Source of the DNA: Tretioscincus oriximinensis
Lineage: Eukaryota; Chordata; Lepidosauria; Squamata; Gymnophthalmidae
Assembly (NCBI GenBank): GCA_022410635.1
Contig: JAJVDF010000458.1
Location: forward strand, 875,408-939,407
Length of the DNA stretch: 64,000 nt
Direction of reading: 5' to 3'
Positions 12,259 through 24,400 of this stretch are shown here, piece by piece. Position numbers and translations under genes: made by a program. The notes under the pieces were generated by a model that searched no databases, was not told the DNA's origin, and saw only the letters and a program-made list of their open reading frames with translations. Position 1 is the stretch's first letter; every line of letters begins with the position of its first letter.

Positions 12259-12362
12259 ATTCAATAGGGACTCCTCTTATGTTCTTATGTTATTCAGCAT
12301 ACTAATATAGGTATATTAGTATGCTGAATAACATAAGAACATAAGAGGAGCCCCTATTGAAT
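12259..12362. repeat. Near-perfect 51-bp-arm palindrome
   Basis: Arms 12259-12309 and 12312-12362 are complementary with one mismatch around a GG centre. The arms include the CR1 3'-terminal repeat (CTTATGTTCTTATGTT), so two CR1 3' ends may meet head to head here. Confidence 0.85.
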
Positions 12363-12464
12363 CAGGCTGTAGCCCACATTCTGTCCAGCATTCTTTCTCA
12401 CACACTGGCTCAAACCAGGGTAATTAATATTCATATTAATTTGCATATTCATGAGTATGCAAAT

Positions 12465-12895
12465 TACCCACCAACATGCATTCCCGTCCAAGAAATCTGT
12501 GAAGCATATGAGAATTTTTTTAAGTGTGTGAGAATTTTTGGAGTACAGATTTTTTTTATTTTTTTTACAGAGGAGAAGGTGCCTTCGGGAGCTGGCTCCA
12601 GTTGCTAGGGACCCCTAGTGCAGAGTATTGTTTTTTTAAAAAAAAACAGTTAAGTGTGTGATAATTGTTTGACGTGCGTGAGATTTTTTTTTTTTACTGA
12701 GGGGAGTGTGCCTTAAGGAACTGGCCCCAGATGCCAGAGCCCCCTAGTGCTGGTGCAGTGAATTTTTTTAAAAAATATATATATTTTTTTTTTCCTCAGC
12801 AAAAACCGGGGAAATGGCGTCCCCCCGGGAGGGCGGGGTAGACACCCCCAAACCAGGTTTTTCCCCCAGGAAAGAGGGCATCTGGTCAGCCTAGA
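12465..12895 (-). repeat. Interspersed repeat related to the core of 1-540
   Basis: A minus-strand copy: ACCAACATGCATTCCCGTCC at one end and GGCATCTGGTCAGCCTAG at the other match the termini of the copies at 107-455 and 2430-2745. Confidence 0.65.
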
Positions 12896-13494
12896 ACAAG
12901 CAAACTGGATTTCTGTTAGGCCTGATTTACACATGGGCTTGTTTTGTTTCAGAAAGTAGTCTACGAGGCATGCTGTCCACGCACGCCATTCCAGGGTACC
13001 ACCGGCCGAGTGCAAAGTAGGCTTCAGTCCCAGTAGTGCACTAGAAACTAGAATGGGCCAAGGTACCTGGCAAAATCTGATACTTTTGAAACAAATGTCT
13101 GCGTTCAAATCACATCCCACAAATTGGTAAGCCATAGTCACACGCATGCTTTTTAAACAATTTTTAGAAGAAGAACTGGACTAAACCACAAAAAAAAAAT
13201 CTGGTTTTCACTCCAGTTCAGAATTGTCTTGTCTGGTTATCAATCCAGTTCTTCAGAACAGAATATGGTTAAAAACACATATGTTATCAGGTCTTAAGTC
13301 CTTTCACAAGACTATCAAATATATCCACAGGGCATCTTCTGTAGTGTTCTCCTGCAAGTCTTGCATTCTTATATTCTTTCTTTCATTCATGTATTACTGC
13401 AGCCTAACATTCAATAGCAACAGGTAGGGATTTCATTTTACTTTGATATACAAGNGAAAATGTGCAATTAATCTTATTAATTTTGTTCTTATTA

Positions 13495-13726
13495 TGGACA
13501 CCAAGGGTATAAATGTGTACTAGGATGGATGTCTGGATGCTGCCTCCAGGATGGAGCAACAGGTAGTGCTCCTGAAATGCCATTTGCAGGGAGTCATGAA
13601 CAGGTGCGTATTTTGCTTTCCTCTTTTCTGATTGCCCAGGTGCATCTGGTGGGCCTCTGTGTGACACAGAATGCTGGACTTGATGGGCTGTGGACTGATC
13701 CAGTATGGCTCTTCTTATGTTCTTAA
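13495..13726 (+). mobile_element. CR1 3'-end fragment
   Basis: Contains CAGGATGGAGCAACAGG, CTGCCCAGGTGCATCTGG-like text, TGCTGGACTTGATGGGCTGT and the terminal CTTCTTATGTTCTTA repeat. The same 3' end is seen on the longer CR1 at 53585. Confidence 0.85.
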
Positions 13727-13811
13727 TCTCTAGGTTTCTGTCACGTTTCACCTGTATCTGCCCCAACAACCAAGTACAATTCCCTCACTGCACTTATTTT
13801 TTCCTATGAAA

Positions 13812-14010
13812 CATTTATTTATATTTCTATANCGTCCTATACCTGCATGTCTCAGGGCGGTTTTTTTCATCCAAAGGCCTGGGTAAAGATGTGCGTCTTG
13901 AGCCTTTTAAGAAATGCGTACAAAGCTGTTGATTCGGAACATCTCTCTAAGGCGAGACTGTTCCACAATCTAGGGGCTGCCACAGAGAAAGCCCAATTTC
14001 AGATCTAGGT
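13812..14010 (-). mobile_element. L2-type LINE 3' fragment
   Basis: Begins with the TTTA-type tail complement and a diverged copy of the shared 3' block, then text related to 9960-10050 (AAAGGCCTGGGTAAAGATG and GACTGTTCCACAATCTAGGG). Confidence 0.7.
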
Positions 14011-14344
14011 AAGTTTTAATTCACCTTCAGTCTACTTTCAGAGGGAAAAATACACATCAGCAAAACGGCAAACTTTTTTCTTTCGGCATCTCTAACTCAG
14101 AAATGCCACTTTGGGTTTCGATAACATGGAAAAAGTACTATTTACGTTGTTAATGTGTTATAACCCAATTGTGAACTAAAACTGGATTAAAACATAGGTG
14201 TAATTGTGGCCTTGTAATATTTTGAATACTAAATGTTCACTTTTGACAGTTTCCCGACAAACACTGAGCTGTTTGTTTGGTTTAATGTCATTTGGTCCAT
14301 GTTTCTAGTTGAAAGATCAACGCCAGAAGTTTGAGTTAAATTTG

Positions 14345-14600
14345 GAAACATAAGACATAAGAAGAGCCATACTGGATCAGGCCACAGCCCATCTAGTCCA
14401 GCATTCTGTGTCACACAGAGGCCCACCAGATGCACCTGGGCAGNCTGAACAGAGGAAAGCAAAATATGCTCCTGTTCATGACTCCCTGCAAATGGTATTT
14501 CAGGAGTCCTGCCTGTTGCTCCATCCCAGAGGCAACATCCAGACATCCATCCTAGTACCCATTTATACCCTTGGTGTCCGTGAACCTGTCTATAAGAACA
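14345..14600 (-). mobile_element. CR1 3'-end fragment
   Basis: Reverse orientation of the 13495 copy: ACATAAGAAGAGCCATACTG at the 3' end, then ACACAGAGGCCCACCAGATG, to about the TACCCTTGGTGTCC block. Confidence 0.85.
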
Positions 14601-14636
14601 TAAGGCTGTTGGTATGGTGTAGTGCCACATAATCAG

Positions 14637-14810
14637 ATTTTTCACATGTGGATTGTGCTTTTGCTCCTGCCAGCTTCGTGAAGCTACTTGTCATCGTGAA
14701 AAAAACGGCATAGAAAAGCAGGCAGAAACACAACTTTAAAAACCATTTAACAGCAAACAAGAATTCTACCAGAAAGTTGATAAATAGAAAGCTAGCAATT
14801 TGTACTGTTG
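14637..14810 (+). repeat. Repeat copy, inverted partner at 16275-16462
   Basis: Shares CTGCCAGCTTCGTGAAGCT and AAAAGCAGGCAGAAACACAA with the reverse complement of 16275-16462. The two copies flank the FRA10AC1 promoter and exon 1. Family not known to me. Confidence 0.65.
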
Positions 14811-14837
14811 GTGTCTTTGGTACCCCGCCTGTAAATG

Positions 14838-15049
14838 CTAAAAGAATGTGCGAAAGAGAAAGGAAGCAGCTCGGCCGTCGGAGAAACAGGTTACAGTAAA
14901 GGCACGTATGGAAACACTGAAACACTCGTGTTTAACAAAAAGCGAGATTCAGAAAAATTCCCTGACCCGCAACTTAGAGGCTCAGTGGGGGACAGGACCT
15001 TAATGGTGTCTTTCCATAGCTATGGAGTGTGGGTGGTTTTCCTAGCGTG
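14838..15049. other. FRA10AC1 upstream flank
   Basis: No gene or repeat that I can name. It grades into the CpG-rich promoter. Confidence 0.4.
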
Positions 15050-15194
15050 GACGAAAGCCTGGAAACAAAAGACAAACCCAGGCGATCGTCTTCCTCCCGG
15101 CATCTGCTGCTGCTACTGCTGCCTCCGATTTCAGCAGACAACATGCCGGGATCAAAAGATGTCGCCGTGCCCCGTCCCCCCGATAGAAGGACGA

Positions 15195-15227
<33 letters not shown>

Positions 15228-15399
15228 CTTTTGCTCACCGGTCCTTTCAGCGCGTAAACACGGCTTCCGCCGGGCCCGGATGATTGACGGACACGCTGGA
15301 TCCTGGCGCATCTGCAATTCTGCAATGTGGTGCATCACAATATTATGACCGGGCTGTGTGCTGTCGAGAGCGTCAGGGCTGCTGCTGGACACCCTCGCG
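15050..15399 (+). promoter_or_regulatory. FRA10AC1: CpG-rich promoter and 5' UTR region of FRA10AC1
   Basis: This GC-rich, CpG-dense stretch lies directly upstream of the proposed start codon and stands out from its AT-rich surroundings; the high CpG density continues to about 15,560. It contains the GCC tract at 15195-15227. No TATA box is evident, as expected for a housekeeping promoter. The transcription start cannot be placed from sequence alone. Confidence 0.7.
15195..15227 (+). repeat. Uninterrupted (GCC)11 tract, FRA10A-type repeat
   Basis: Eleven perfect GCC units (CGG on the other strand) end 172 bp before the proposed FRA10AC1 start codon, so they probably lie in the 5' UTR. In human, the folate-sensitive fragile site FRA10A is an expanded CGG repeat in the FRA10AC1 5' UTR. 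The position matches that repeat. Confidence 0.9.
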
Positions 15400-15417
15400 A
15401 TGAAGCTTTCAAGTGCT
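15400..15417 (+). CDS. FRA10AC1: FRA10AC1 coding exon 1
   Basis: ATG followed by five codons (MKLSSA), then a strong donor, GTAAGT, at 15418. It ends in phase 0, which joins exon 2 in frame. Other nearby ATGs (15325, 15344) are out of frame with exon 2. There is no family support for these residues, so the start is inferred. Confidence 0.65.
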
Positions 15418-18400
15418 GTAAGTCGCAGCTTGTCGCCGAGCGAAGGTTGCGGGCTGGGGAGGGGAGCGTGGCTGGGCTGCCAGAGGGTCTGTGTGACGCT
15501 CCGCCACGGCTTTTTTCCAGGCCTGAAAAGCACAGCAGCTTCCTTCTTCCCGGTCTGCCTCTGGAGGAACAGAGCTCCTGTCCCCACTGAGCCGAAGGCT
15601 GCCTATCCCCACATCGCTTACTTATGCCGCTGTAGTTAATTGGGAGCCAGTAATTGGGAGCCGGTTTGGGGTAGTGGTAAGAGTGTTGGACTCGTACCTG
15701 GTAGCCTCCCGGTTCGATTCCCCACTCCTCCTTGAAAGCCAGCTTGGGCCAGTCGCAGTTCTTTGAACTCTCTCAGCCCCACCTACTCCAAAGGGTGTCT
15801 GTTGTGCAGAAAGCAACAAAAGCCATGTGCGCCATCCTATGGTTGGCCGCCCTGACATCTTCGGGTATAGGGAGGGATACAAGTACAAATAAATAAATAA
15901 ATAATAGTTGGATATTCCATAATAAAACACTGTGGGGACGGATTTATTCCAGAATATCCGTGCTTTATTGTGGAATTTCCAGTTATAGTGGAATAAATAA
16001 ATGTTGTGGGGTTGCAGCCTTACTCTGGGCTATCTCGAAGTAGGAGCCTGCCATCTACTTGATAATGCGACTATGGCAGGCCCCGAATGTGGCCTGCCAT
16101 AATCTACGCTGCCATGTGTACGATGGCCACGCTTGGTGTCATTCTGGGCTAGAATCAGGTACGACAGGTGCATTCTAATGGCAGCATAGAATCGGGTTTT
16201 TGGTTTCAGCCCTTTCTTCACTGGCCTTTATTCTGGGTTATATCTCAGAATAGACTGAGTAACAGTTGTCAACAATAACAAAACGACCAGCTTCAGTTTT
16301 CCTATCTTCTAGCAGAATGTCTGTTTCCTGTTTTATGGTTCTTATAATTGTGTTTCTGCCTGCTTTTCCATGTCGTTTTTTTTTCTTGATGACAGGTGCT
16401 TATATGCCCAGCAGCTTCACGAAGCTGGCAGTAGCAGCAGCAGCCCAAATGTGAAGAGACTAGTGAAACTGAGCTGTTAATGCTGGTAGTAGGGGTGGAA
16501 GTGTAGTCAGCCTCTTCCATCCAGCCAGCCTGTACCCACTTCCTGGGAGAGAGGATTCCTCTTTAGCCAATCTGTGCCCATCCCACCTATGGGCACATGC
16601 CTTCTGCTTACAAGAAAGTGGCTGGAGACCCATCTATAGGCACTTGCCATCTACATGATAAATGACTAAGCAAGAAGACCAGCCCTGGGCCTTCCTTAGG
16701 CTGCATTAAGCATGTGAATTAAGCAAGTGAAGTGAGGGTCACTATTCTGAGATAAATTCCCAGTGGAAAAAAAACCTTTTATCTTCTGCTTGGGAATACC
16801 CAGAGGCAACTGGTGTACTGTTGTGTGTGATATGATGCTAGATTAGACACTTTGGCCTGAGTAATAGAGCTGTTCAGTCTTCATAAAGGTTTGGACACAT
16901 GGCAGGGCATTCTCATTGCTAACTCTCAAGTTATGGGGTAGTTTGTGCTCTCTCCTTGCAGACACTGTTTGCATTGCTGTGTTCTGCACTGAGACCTTTG
17001 GGTTTAAGGCGGGATATAAATATAAAATTAAATAAATATTTAATAAATAAACTGATATTGTCAGAAACTGAAAAGATCATGTGAAGACTTACAGTACTTG
17101 TTAATCCAAAGTCATGTAAACAGATCCATCTTCAACATTTTTTTTGAATGAGTACGACGAAGATGTTTATGCATCTTGCGAGAGTCTACTCTGTAGTCTA
17201 GTAGGGAACTATACCACAATAATTGTTATCTGTTCTTTGTGGATAAAGAAAATATGTCACACTTGTTCTGCTAGAAAAATACATGTCTATATTCTTTAAC
17301 TTTAAGCGAATACTTTTTGATCATTCTGTTTACTGGAGCTTTTTTTCTTCCCTCAGATCCTTAGTCGTGGGGACTATGATTCTGATTTCAGTGATGATGA
17401 GACAGGAGAGAAACATGACCAACAGAATAAAAGGTAATAATATAATATCCAATTCTTGCATACGAACGACAACTTCTTAGAGGAAGCTGTCTTAAGGGTG
17501 GGTTGGACAATGTGGAAGAGAAAGAATTGCCTTGTCCATCTAGTAGCTGTATGTTTTCTAGTAGCTGTATGTTTTCTGTTCTCTTCCACATATATATTGC
17601 TATTCCGGTTGCCTGAATGACAACTGGAAGTTGACCTGAAAATCATTTGCAGTGTTTAAACATCACTGCTGACTTTCTCAGCCAACCTGGCAACATATGG
17701 AAACATAGCAATACAGAGATACTCAAGCATTTATCAAGCTGCTTCTGTATGCTGTTGGGGGTAAATCCAGCCTCAAATTCTCTACTCATCCAGATGCCTT
17801 TTGCCTTCATTTAGATTAGTCCAGCAGGTAGAAAACAGGATAGATATTTAGGCTAATTTGGCCAGAACAGGAACTATTTGAAAAAAAATTATAGCTGTGG
17901 ATTGTCATATATCCTAAAAGCAATAATCTATTTCCTGGCTTTCTGATGACATGGATAGTCCATGCCTATTCCTGTAGGGTTTGCTTAAAAGTGTTTTACT
18001 TAAGTATTTTAATACTATGCTGCCTTTGCTTCTGGAAAGCATAGGGTATATTAGTAAATAATCCATATCAATGAATAATGCATAATACGTTCCCTGGGGA
18101 TTATTCCCAGGTAAGCATGTTCAGGAATTCATCTTTAAATATCATTGAAAAAGGACTTGGAGACAATAATCAAGCAGCAGTAGCAATTCATTTCCTTCTT
18201 GCAGGTGTCTTTTCTTTACAACTTCTGCTATCATCAGGGAATCAGAATCACTCAGAAATGTGTGGCAGAAGGGAAAGCAAATCAAAATATGGGTTAAGCA
18301 AGAATGTTCTGGGAGAATGCTTGTGTTAAGTGTAGCGTGAGTGTTCTTAAAGCATTTTCATGCTTTAGGTCTTTCAGTTACAGATTTTGGCTTCAAGATA

Positions 18401-21400
18401 GAATTAGATAAATTCATGGAAGCAAGTGTATCAACAATTATTAGGCTGGGTCTTTGATATTTGCCTCCAGAGTAGAGCAACAGACAGTATTCCTAAAATG
18501 CTAAATTTGCTAAAATTGAGAATAGGTGAAGGTTTTTCCTTCTGCTTGAGACTGTCCAGGGTCAATTGGTGGGTTTGATGACCATATTTAACTGCGAGTG
18601 GCTTGCTAAGAAACCCTAGAGGGAGGGGGAACCATTTGCCCAGTAAGGGGCATGGCTACCAGGAGAAGCCAGGATGGGAGGAAGAGTGATACTTAAAGTG
18701 ATACCTTGAGGTAGTTAGCCAGGAAGGTTAAGTGTAGAAACTTACTTGTCCCAAGAAGGTCTACTGCCATGGAGATTTAAGCATTAAAGAGGTGCTTAAG
18801 TTTGTGGTGTATCTTTACATAAAACAAAAGGGAACAAGTTTTCTGTGGATAGAGACTGGAAGGGGAAAGAAACCCGGAGTCAAGAAGAAGAATTGGGTTC
18901 TTATACTCCGCTTTTCTCACCTTTCAAAGGGACTCAAAACGGCTTACAAGGGTATTTTTGCCCGAATGCTTATATTCTATCTTCCCCACCTGGCTGTGGT
19001 GGTTCCCATTATCTTCATGCTTTCCAATAGCTGGGTTGGTTAGAGCTGCAGGCTAGTGGAAGGTGCTCACCCCTCCCCCCTTCTGACACAGGGCTTCAAA
19101 ATCCAATCTCCCATGTGAAAGACCATTTCCTTAGCAACTGAGCCATTAGTGCTTCAAGTATTGTATCCAGGAATCTGCAGCAGAAAAGGGGAAGGCTGGA
19201 TACAAAGAAACGAAGTGTCTTGTTTTGAAACTAAAGCTGAACACATCAATTTAAGCTTAAATGAAACTGTTTTCAAGTTCTTCATATATTATGTATAATA
19301 ATGTTTCTGTTATTGTTTGAATACTTAACACAAGTCTATGTTCCATAGACTTGATAAAGCTAACCTCTGAATAAACCATCAGCAGGACATTCATTTAAAT
19401 GTTACAAGAGGCTTTGCCGCCTACGCACCAATAGCAGCAGAACTAGATTGTGGCTGGGGATCCTTAAGGGGCAAGTCTCCAAGTATAAAACCCAAAGATC
19501 CAAAAATAGGAAATTAATATATGTGAGCAGGAGTGGAGAACAGGGAACAGATTGTGGGTGTCTCAGAGCCCAGCTGTATTAAAGCATAAGAGACTCAACC
19601 CCAGATATCGCTGTGGACTACTGTATGGCACAGAATGCTGGACTATATGGGGTCTGTCCTGATAAGCTTCTTATGTTCTAGATTGTTAGAGCTCCCGCAC
19701 CCCTTCTCATACTAAGTTGTTTTGAGTGTCTCATGCCAGTTGTGGGTTCTTTGGAGATTAAGCTGTGCCCAAGCCAGCTTCATTCCAGCATATGAATTTG
19801 GGTCTCAGTCTCAGCTACATGAATATCCCATATTCTACATGACACAGTGGAGCAATCCACTAAGAAGCCAAACCCACTGGGGATAAGAAGCCATGGATTG
19901 GCTGCTTTGCAAATATGACGCTGCTTTGTAAAAATCTACTTCAAGAATAAACTTTCTGCAAGGTCAGGGTTTATGTGTCATGAGACGAACATTGATTCTG
20001 GCGTACCCACCATAGGTATGGTGGCCATTTTGATTACTCCCTCAGCTTGTCTCTCGGGGCACGTACTCCTTTTGCAGCCTTATGCAAGCTTTACACACAG
20101 GGTCCTAACTTGAATATTGGAGAAAAGGCATACATTCAAACATGCAGGCTGCTAGCCCAGTATAATAGACCTGGCGCCATTTTGCCTCATACCCAAAGTA
20201 TTGCCAGAAGGGTGCTGCTTTGTGGCATACAGCTGAAGCAGTTGGCAGCTTTAGAGGCCAAAATTAGCCATGTGTAAAGGAAACACAGGGCAGAGAATCC
20301 CACACTGTATACTGTATATACAGGGTGCTTCAAAAAATGTATACACACTGTGAACTTCCATAGAAAATTTATTTACTGTTCTACAAAGTTAAATTTCAGG
20401 AAATTTTCTATGGAAGTTCAAAGTGAAGCACCCTGTAGATCCCCCCTTTGGATTTAGCTGAATTGTTACTATCTCTAATATTTTAATAATTTTCATCCCA
20501 TTTCAAGTGGTTTTATGATCCAATTACTGGTGTTTTTTTCCTTTTTCATATCAGAAGCAGTGATGATTCATTACTCCAAAAGCCGTTCCAGAAGGAAAAG
20601 CAAGTTAAGGTGGCTCACAGAGAGGTAGCCACCACTGAATGGGACAGGTATTTCCCTGTACTTACAAACGTTTTCAGGACCCCATTAAGTCCACAGTGTT
20701 TACAATGAGATTTTTTTTTCTCCCAAGGGAGGAAGCAAGAAATCGAAGATTTCACTTAATAGCAATGGATGCTGTATCCTTTAAATATGTATGATATTGA
20801 TTAAAGAAAATAGAGCATTTCTACTCCTTCTTATTTGGTGTGGGTGGCAGGAAATATTATAAAAGTGATTACTGTTAAAATGCTTTGGGTTTTTTCCCAA
20901 TTATGATTTTGTTTTATGTGAGAAAAGAGATTTGCCAGATCAAAGTCAAATTGCCAAGGCAGTTTCCTGGTACTTCTTGGTGACATGAGTTTGTTATATG
21001 AAGACAGCAGAACTGCCACTTCTAGGCATCTTAACATTTTCAGGATTCCTGAGAGCAATTGTATAAGAAGCTCCTTCTCAGAGGCATGAATCCACCTTAC
21101 TTTGCTTGTGGAATAATGGTGGGGGCAGTGTATGCGGCTGCCTGGGATCTCACCTATCTCTTCAGGCAAGGAGGAATTTGTTTTGTGTTCCATAAGAGTC
21201 CGCATGGGAGCATTTCCATGAAGATGTATACTGACTGCCCCTCATTGAAAATACAGTCTAAAATCCCGATGTGAAAATAGCCTCTGCACTCAGCAAGCCT
21301 TTGGCCCTTCCTACACTAGCCTGGTTCTCTTCCAATAAAGGCAATTAAGCAGGAGGATCCTTAGTCCTCCGGGATGGAGCAACAGGGAAATACCATTTGC

Positions 21401-24400
21401 AGGGCGTCATGAACAGGAGCATATTTTGCTTTGCTCTGTTCGGACTGCCCAGGTGCATCTGGTGGGCCTCTGTGTGACACAGAATGCTGGACTTGATGGG
21501 CTGTGGCCTGATCCAGTGTGGCTCTTCTTATGTTCTTATGATATGTCACGTATAACTGGGCCAATGAGTGTACTAGGACCCCCTCTCACTAACTCAGCAT
21601 CTTAAAGTAGTACAACCAGTATGGTTGCTGCTCCAGTATATGATTACTGTGTTCTTTTTAATGATATTTTCTAGCTGCGTGTGATAATAAATGGGAAGAT
21701 TTTAAGAACATTGCTTAACGTATCATCAGTAACTGTCATAGAACCAATAGCTGTATTACTTTCAGATCCTTCCAGTATTATCATGCAAATAATTTCCAAT
21801 TCTTTACTTCCTCTTATTTTCTGTAATTAATTCAGCTTGTAAATAGTTTGTCCTCTTTTTCTGTATGAAGCAACGAATCCTCAGTTGAACTGTATATACA
21901 TCGGCTCTGTATCAGCTGTAGTTACTCACTTGTCTGTCCTTTTGTCCTGTATTATTTTGTTCTTGTTCTTTGGAGGGAAAGTGCTGTTGTAATTGACCAA
22001 GAGCTGAGTTGGTAGCCTAATCAATGATTTATGATGTGACAATGTTTTGGATGAAGGCCAGTTATTTGGAAGGTACATTTATGGATGTTTTTAATCAAAG
22101 TGTCTCTTAAATAGATCGGGAATTCTAATACAACTAGCTATGTTGTCCCTGTGTACTTACAAACCTGCAATTTTGCCTGTCTTTGATTAAAAATAACCAT
22201 CAAAGAATAAATCCTTTCTGAAAAGTCTATAGATTGAGTTTACTATTCTGTATTTAGCCTCATCTTCAAGAAGTTCGTGTTTCTATCTTCGAAATTGTAA
22301 GGAACTTGTCATTCAGCTGAATTAAATGGGTTTTGAATATTCACACCACATATTAAAAAACTTTGTTGCCAATTTTATTTTTGCAACATAGAAATATATA
22401 ATTGGATTTGTCTACCCCTTTTTCTCAGTTTCTTCAGCAGCTTTGCTTATTCTTTGGCAGTCATCTGAATATTGCTAGGCAAATGTTACTTTCCAGTGGT
22501 ATACAGTAGATTTCTCTCCCATCCTCTGGTAGTTTTTTGTATTCCAGTCTAGTGTCCCTTTTTCTATATTCATTTAGACCTATAGTGTACGGCTAGGATT
22601 TATTCAATAGTTTTATCATTGTATCCTTGGGGAATGGTGGTATCTATGAAGGTTTGGGACATGGTCACTTCTCTATGTAAAATATACCACTGTTGGCAAA
22701 TCATAATGATAAAGCTAAAGAGTCACATTTTTGCTCAGGCTCTTGTTCATCCTGATGTGTATAGTTAAAGGATCTTGGGAACTAAACTGAGAATCGTTCC
22801 TTCCTGGAAACGTATAATGAGAATAACCATCTATCTTCAAACATTAAGACCCTGTCCCCACTGAGTCTTAGTCTGGGTCATATCTTGGGACGGAGCTTGG
22901 CCACCCACATGCCAGCATAGGCTATGGCAGGCCCAATTCGGGGACTGCCATAGCCTACACTGGCATGTAGATTGCAGGCTCCTATTGCAATATATAGCCC
23001 AGACTAAGGCTCAGTGGGAACAGGGCCTATATTTCTTTAAATTTATATCCTATCCTTCATCAGAATCTTAGGATGAATTGCAAAATAAACGACCAAAATT
23101 GTGTGAAAAAATGCAATCAAAATAACTGCCGATACATATAATAAAAAGGAAAAACTCCTGAGATTGCAGAATAGTGTAGCAAAGAGGAATCATTAAGCAT
23201 CAATGCTCAAACCAGTTCCTTAACTGCATGGGTTAAAGGCACCTAGTGTACTTATGACCTAGAAGTTGTCACAGAAAACTTCCCATGCTGAAATTGTGAG
23301 ACTACCTGAAAGGATGGGTTTTGGGGCATTTCCATCTGAATTTATATGGGATTATGAGTCATGACGTTCGATATTTTGGGTCAAAGTCTCCATTCCAAAC
23401 CAGACAGTAGCTCTGCTTCAACATGAAAAATCATTTAAAGAAAAATGGTTAAAAGCCCTTCATGTTAAAGTTGTCAAAATTTCAAAATCCAGAGCAGAAC
23501 ATTCTGGCTCTGAGACCGATAAGTAGGCTGCCCCTTAAAGCCAAAGATTGCAAGAGTTTTCTGAACTAGATTCCACAATATCCTCTCTGTAATGGAGCTG
23601 CAGAAGTGCCTCCAACATATGGCAAACGGGGAGATACAGCCAGGCAGGAGGTGCACTTATAATTATCACTGGGGTTCACATGTTCTTCTTTGCTGTGTAA
23701 TAAATATTTAACTATTCAGAGCTTTAGGTAACTTGACGACGGAGAGAGTGATTATAGAATGGTTACATTTTTTCCTCAAGTGCATTAGTTTTCTTTTGTA
23801 ACATAAAAACAGAGCAATTCAAGTTCACAACCACAAAGCTCAAACTTCCTGTTCTTGTACGGCAGGATTAAATGTGAGTCTATAGTTAATGGAGTACAAG
23901 GGGATGTTCTTGAGCTGTACCATGGGAGAAAATGGCCGCCACTTAATAGAAGAAAATGATTATTCAACTTTATTATTGGGTACCAATGAGTTGGGCATGA
24001 CAACTGGTTGACTTCATAGACATTGGCTCCATGGACATCTCAATGCAGTTTTTTCACTAGAGATCCAGAAGTGGTTTGCCATTGCTTATTTCTGGGGAGA
24101 GGCTGGGATTTGAACCTGCAGCCTGGTTCAGGTAATCTATACTACTGTTGAGCTGCAGACATCTTTATTACTCGTTTAAAAATGTTCCTCATATTAAAGA
24201 CAACATTCCTTTGTTTTTTATAAATTGATGGGTAAAGGAAATTGTAAGTTCCTTAATTTTTGTCAGTTTGCACGACATAAAAAGTTGGTGAATGACTATA
24301 TTTTATACTATGGAGGCAAGAAAGAAGACTTCAAGCGCTCAGGGTGAGTATGGAATCATTACAGAAGTCGGTTTGTTTTAAAAAAATGACCAAGCTGGCA

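Noticed and set aside
15042..15587. 181-codon minus-strand frame through the FRA10AC1 promoter, with polyglycine
   Set aside because: It is a shadow of the CpG-rich promoter and GCC tract; no conservation is recognisable.
15660..15730. SINE head as a genuine tRNA gene
   Set aside because: Has A and B box-like motifs but no complete cloverleaf that I can draw, and it continues into a SINE body and tail shared with other copies.
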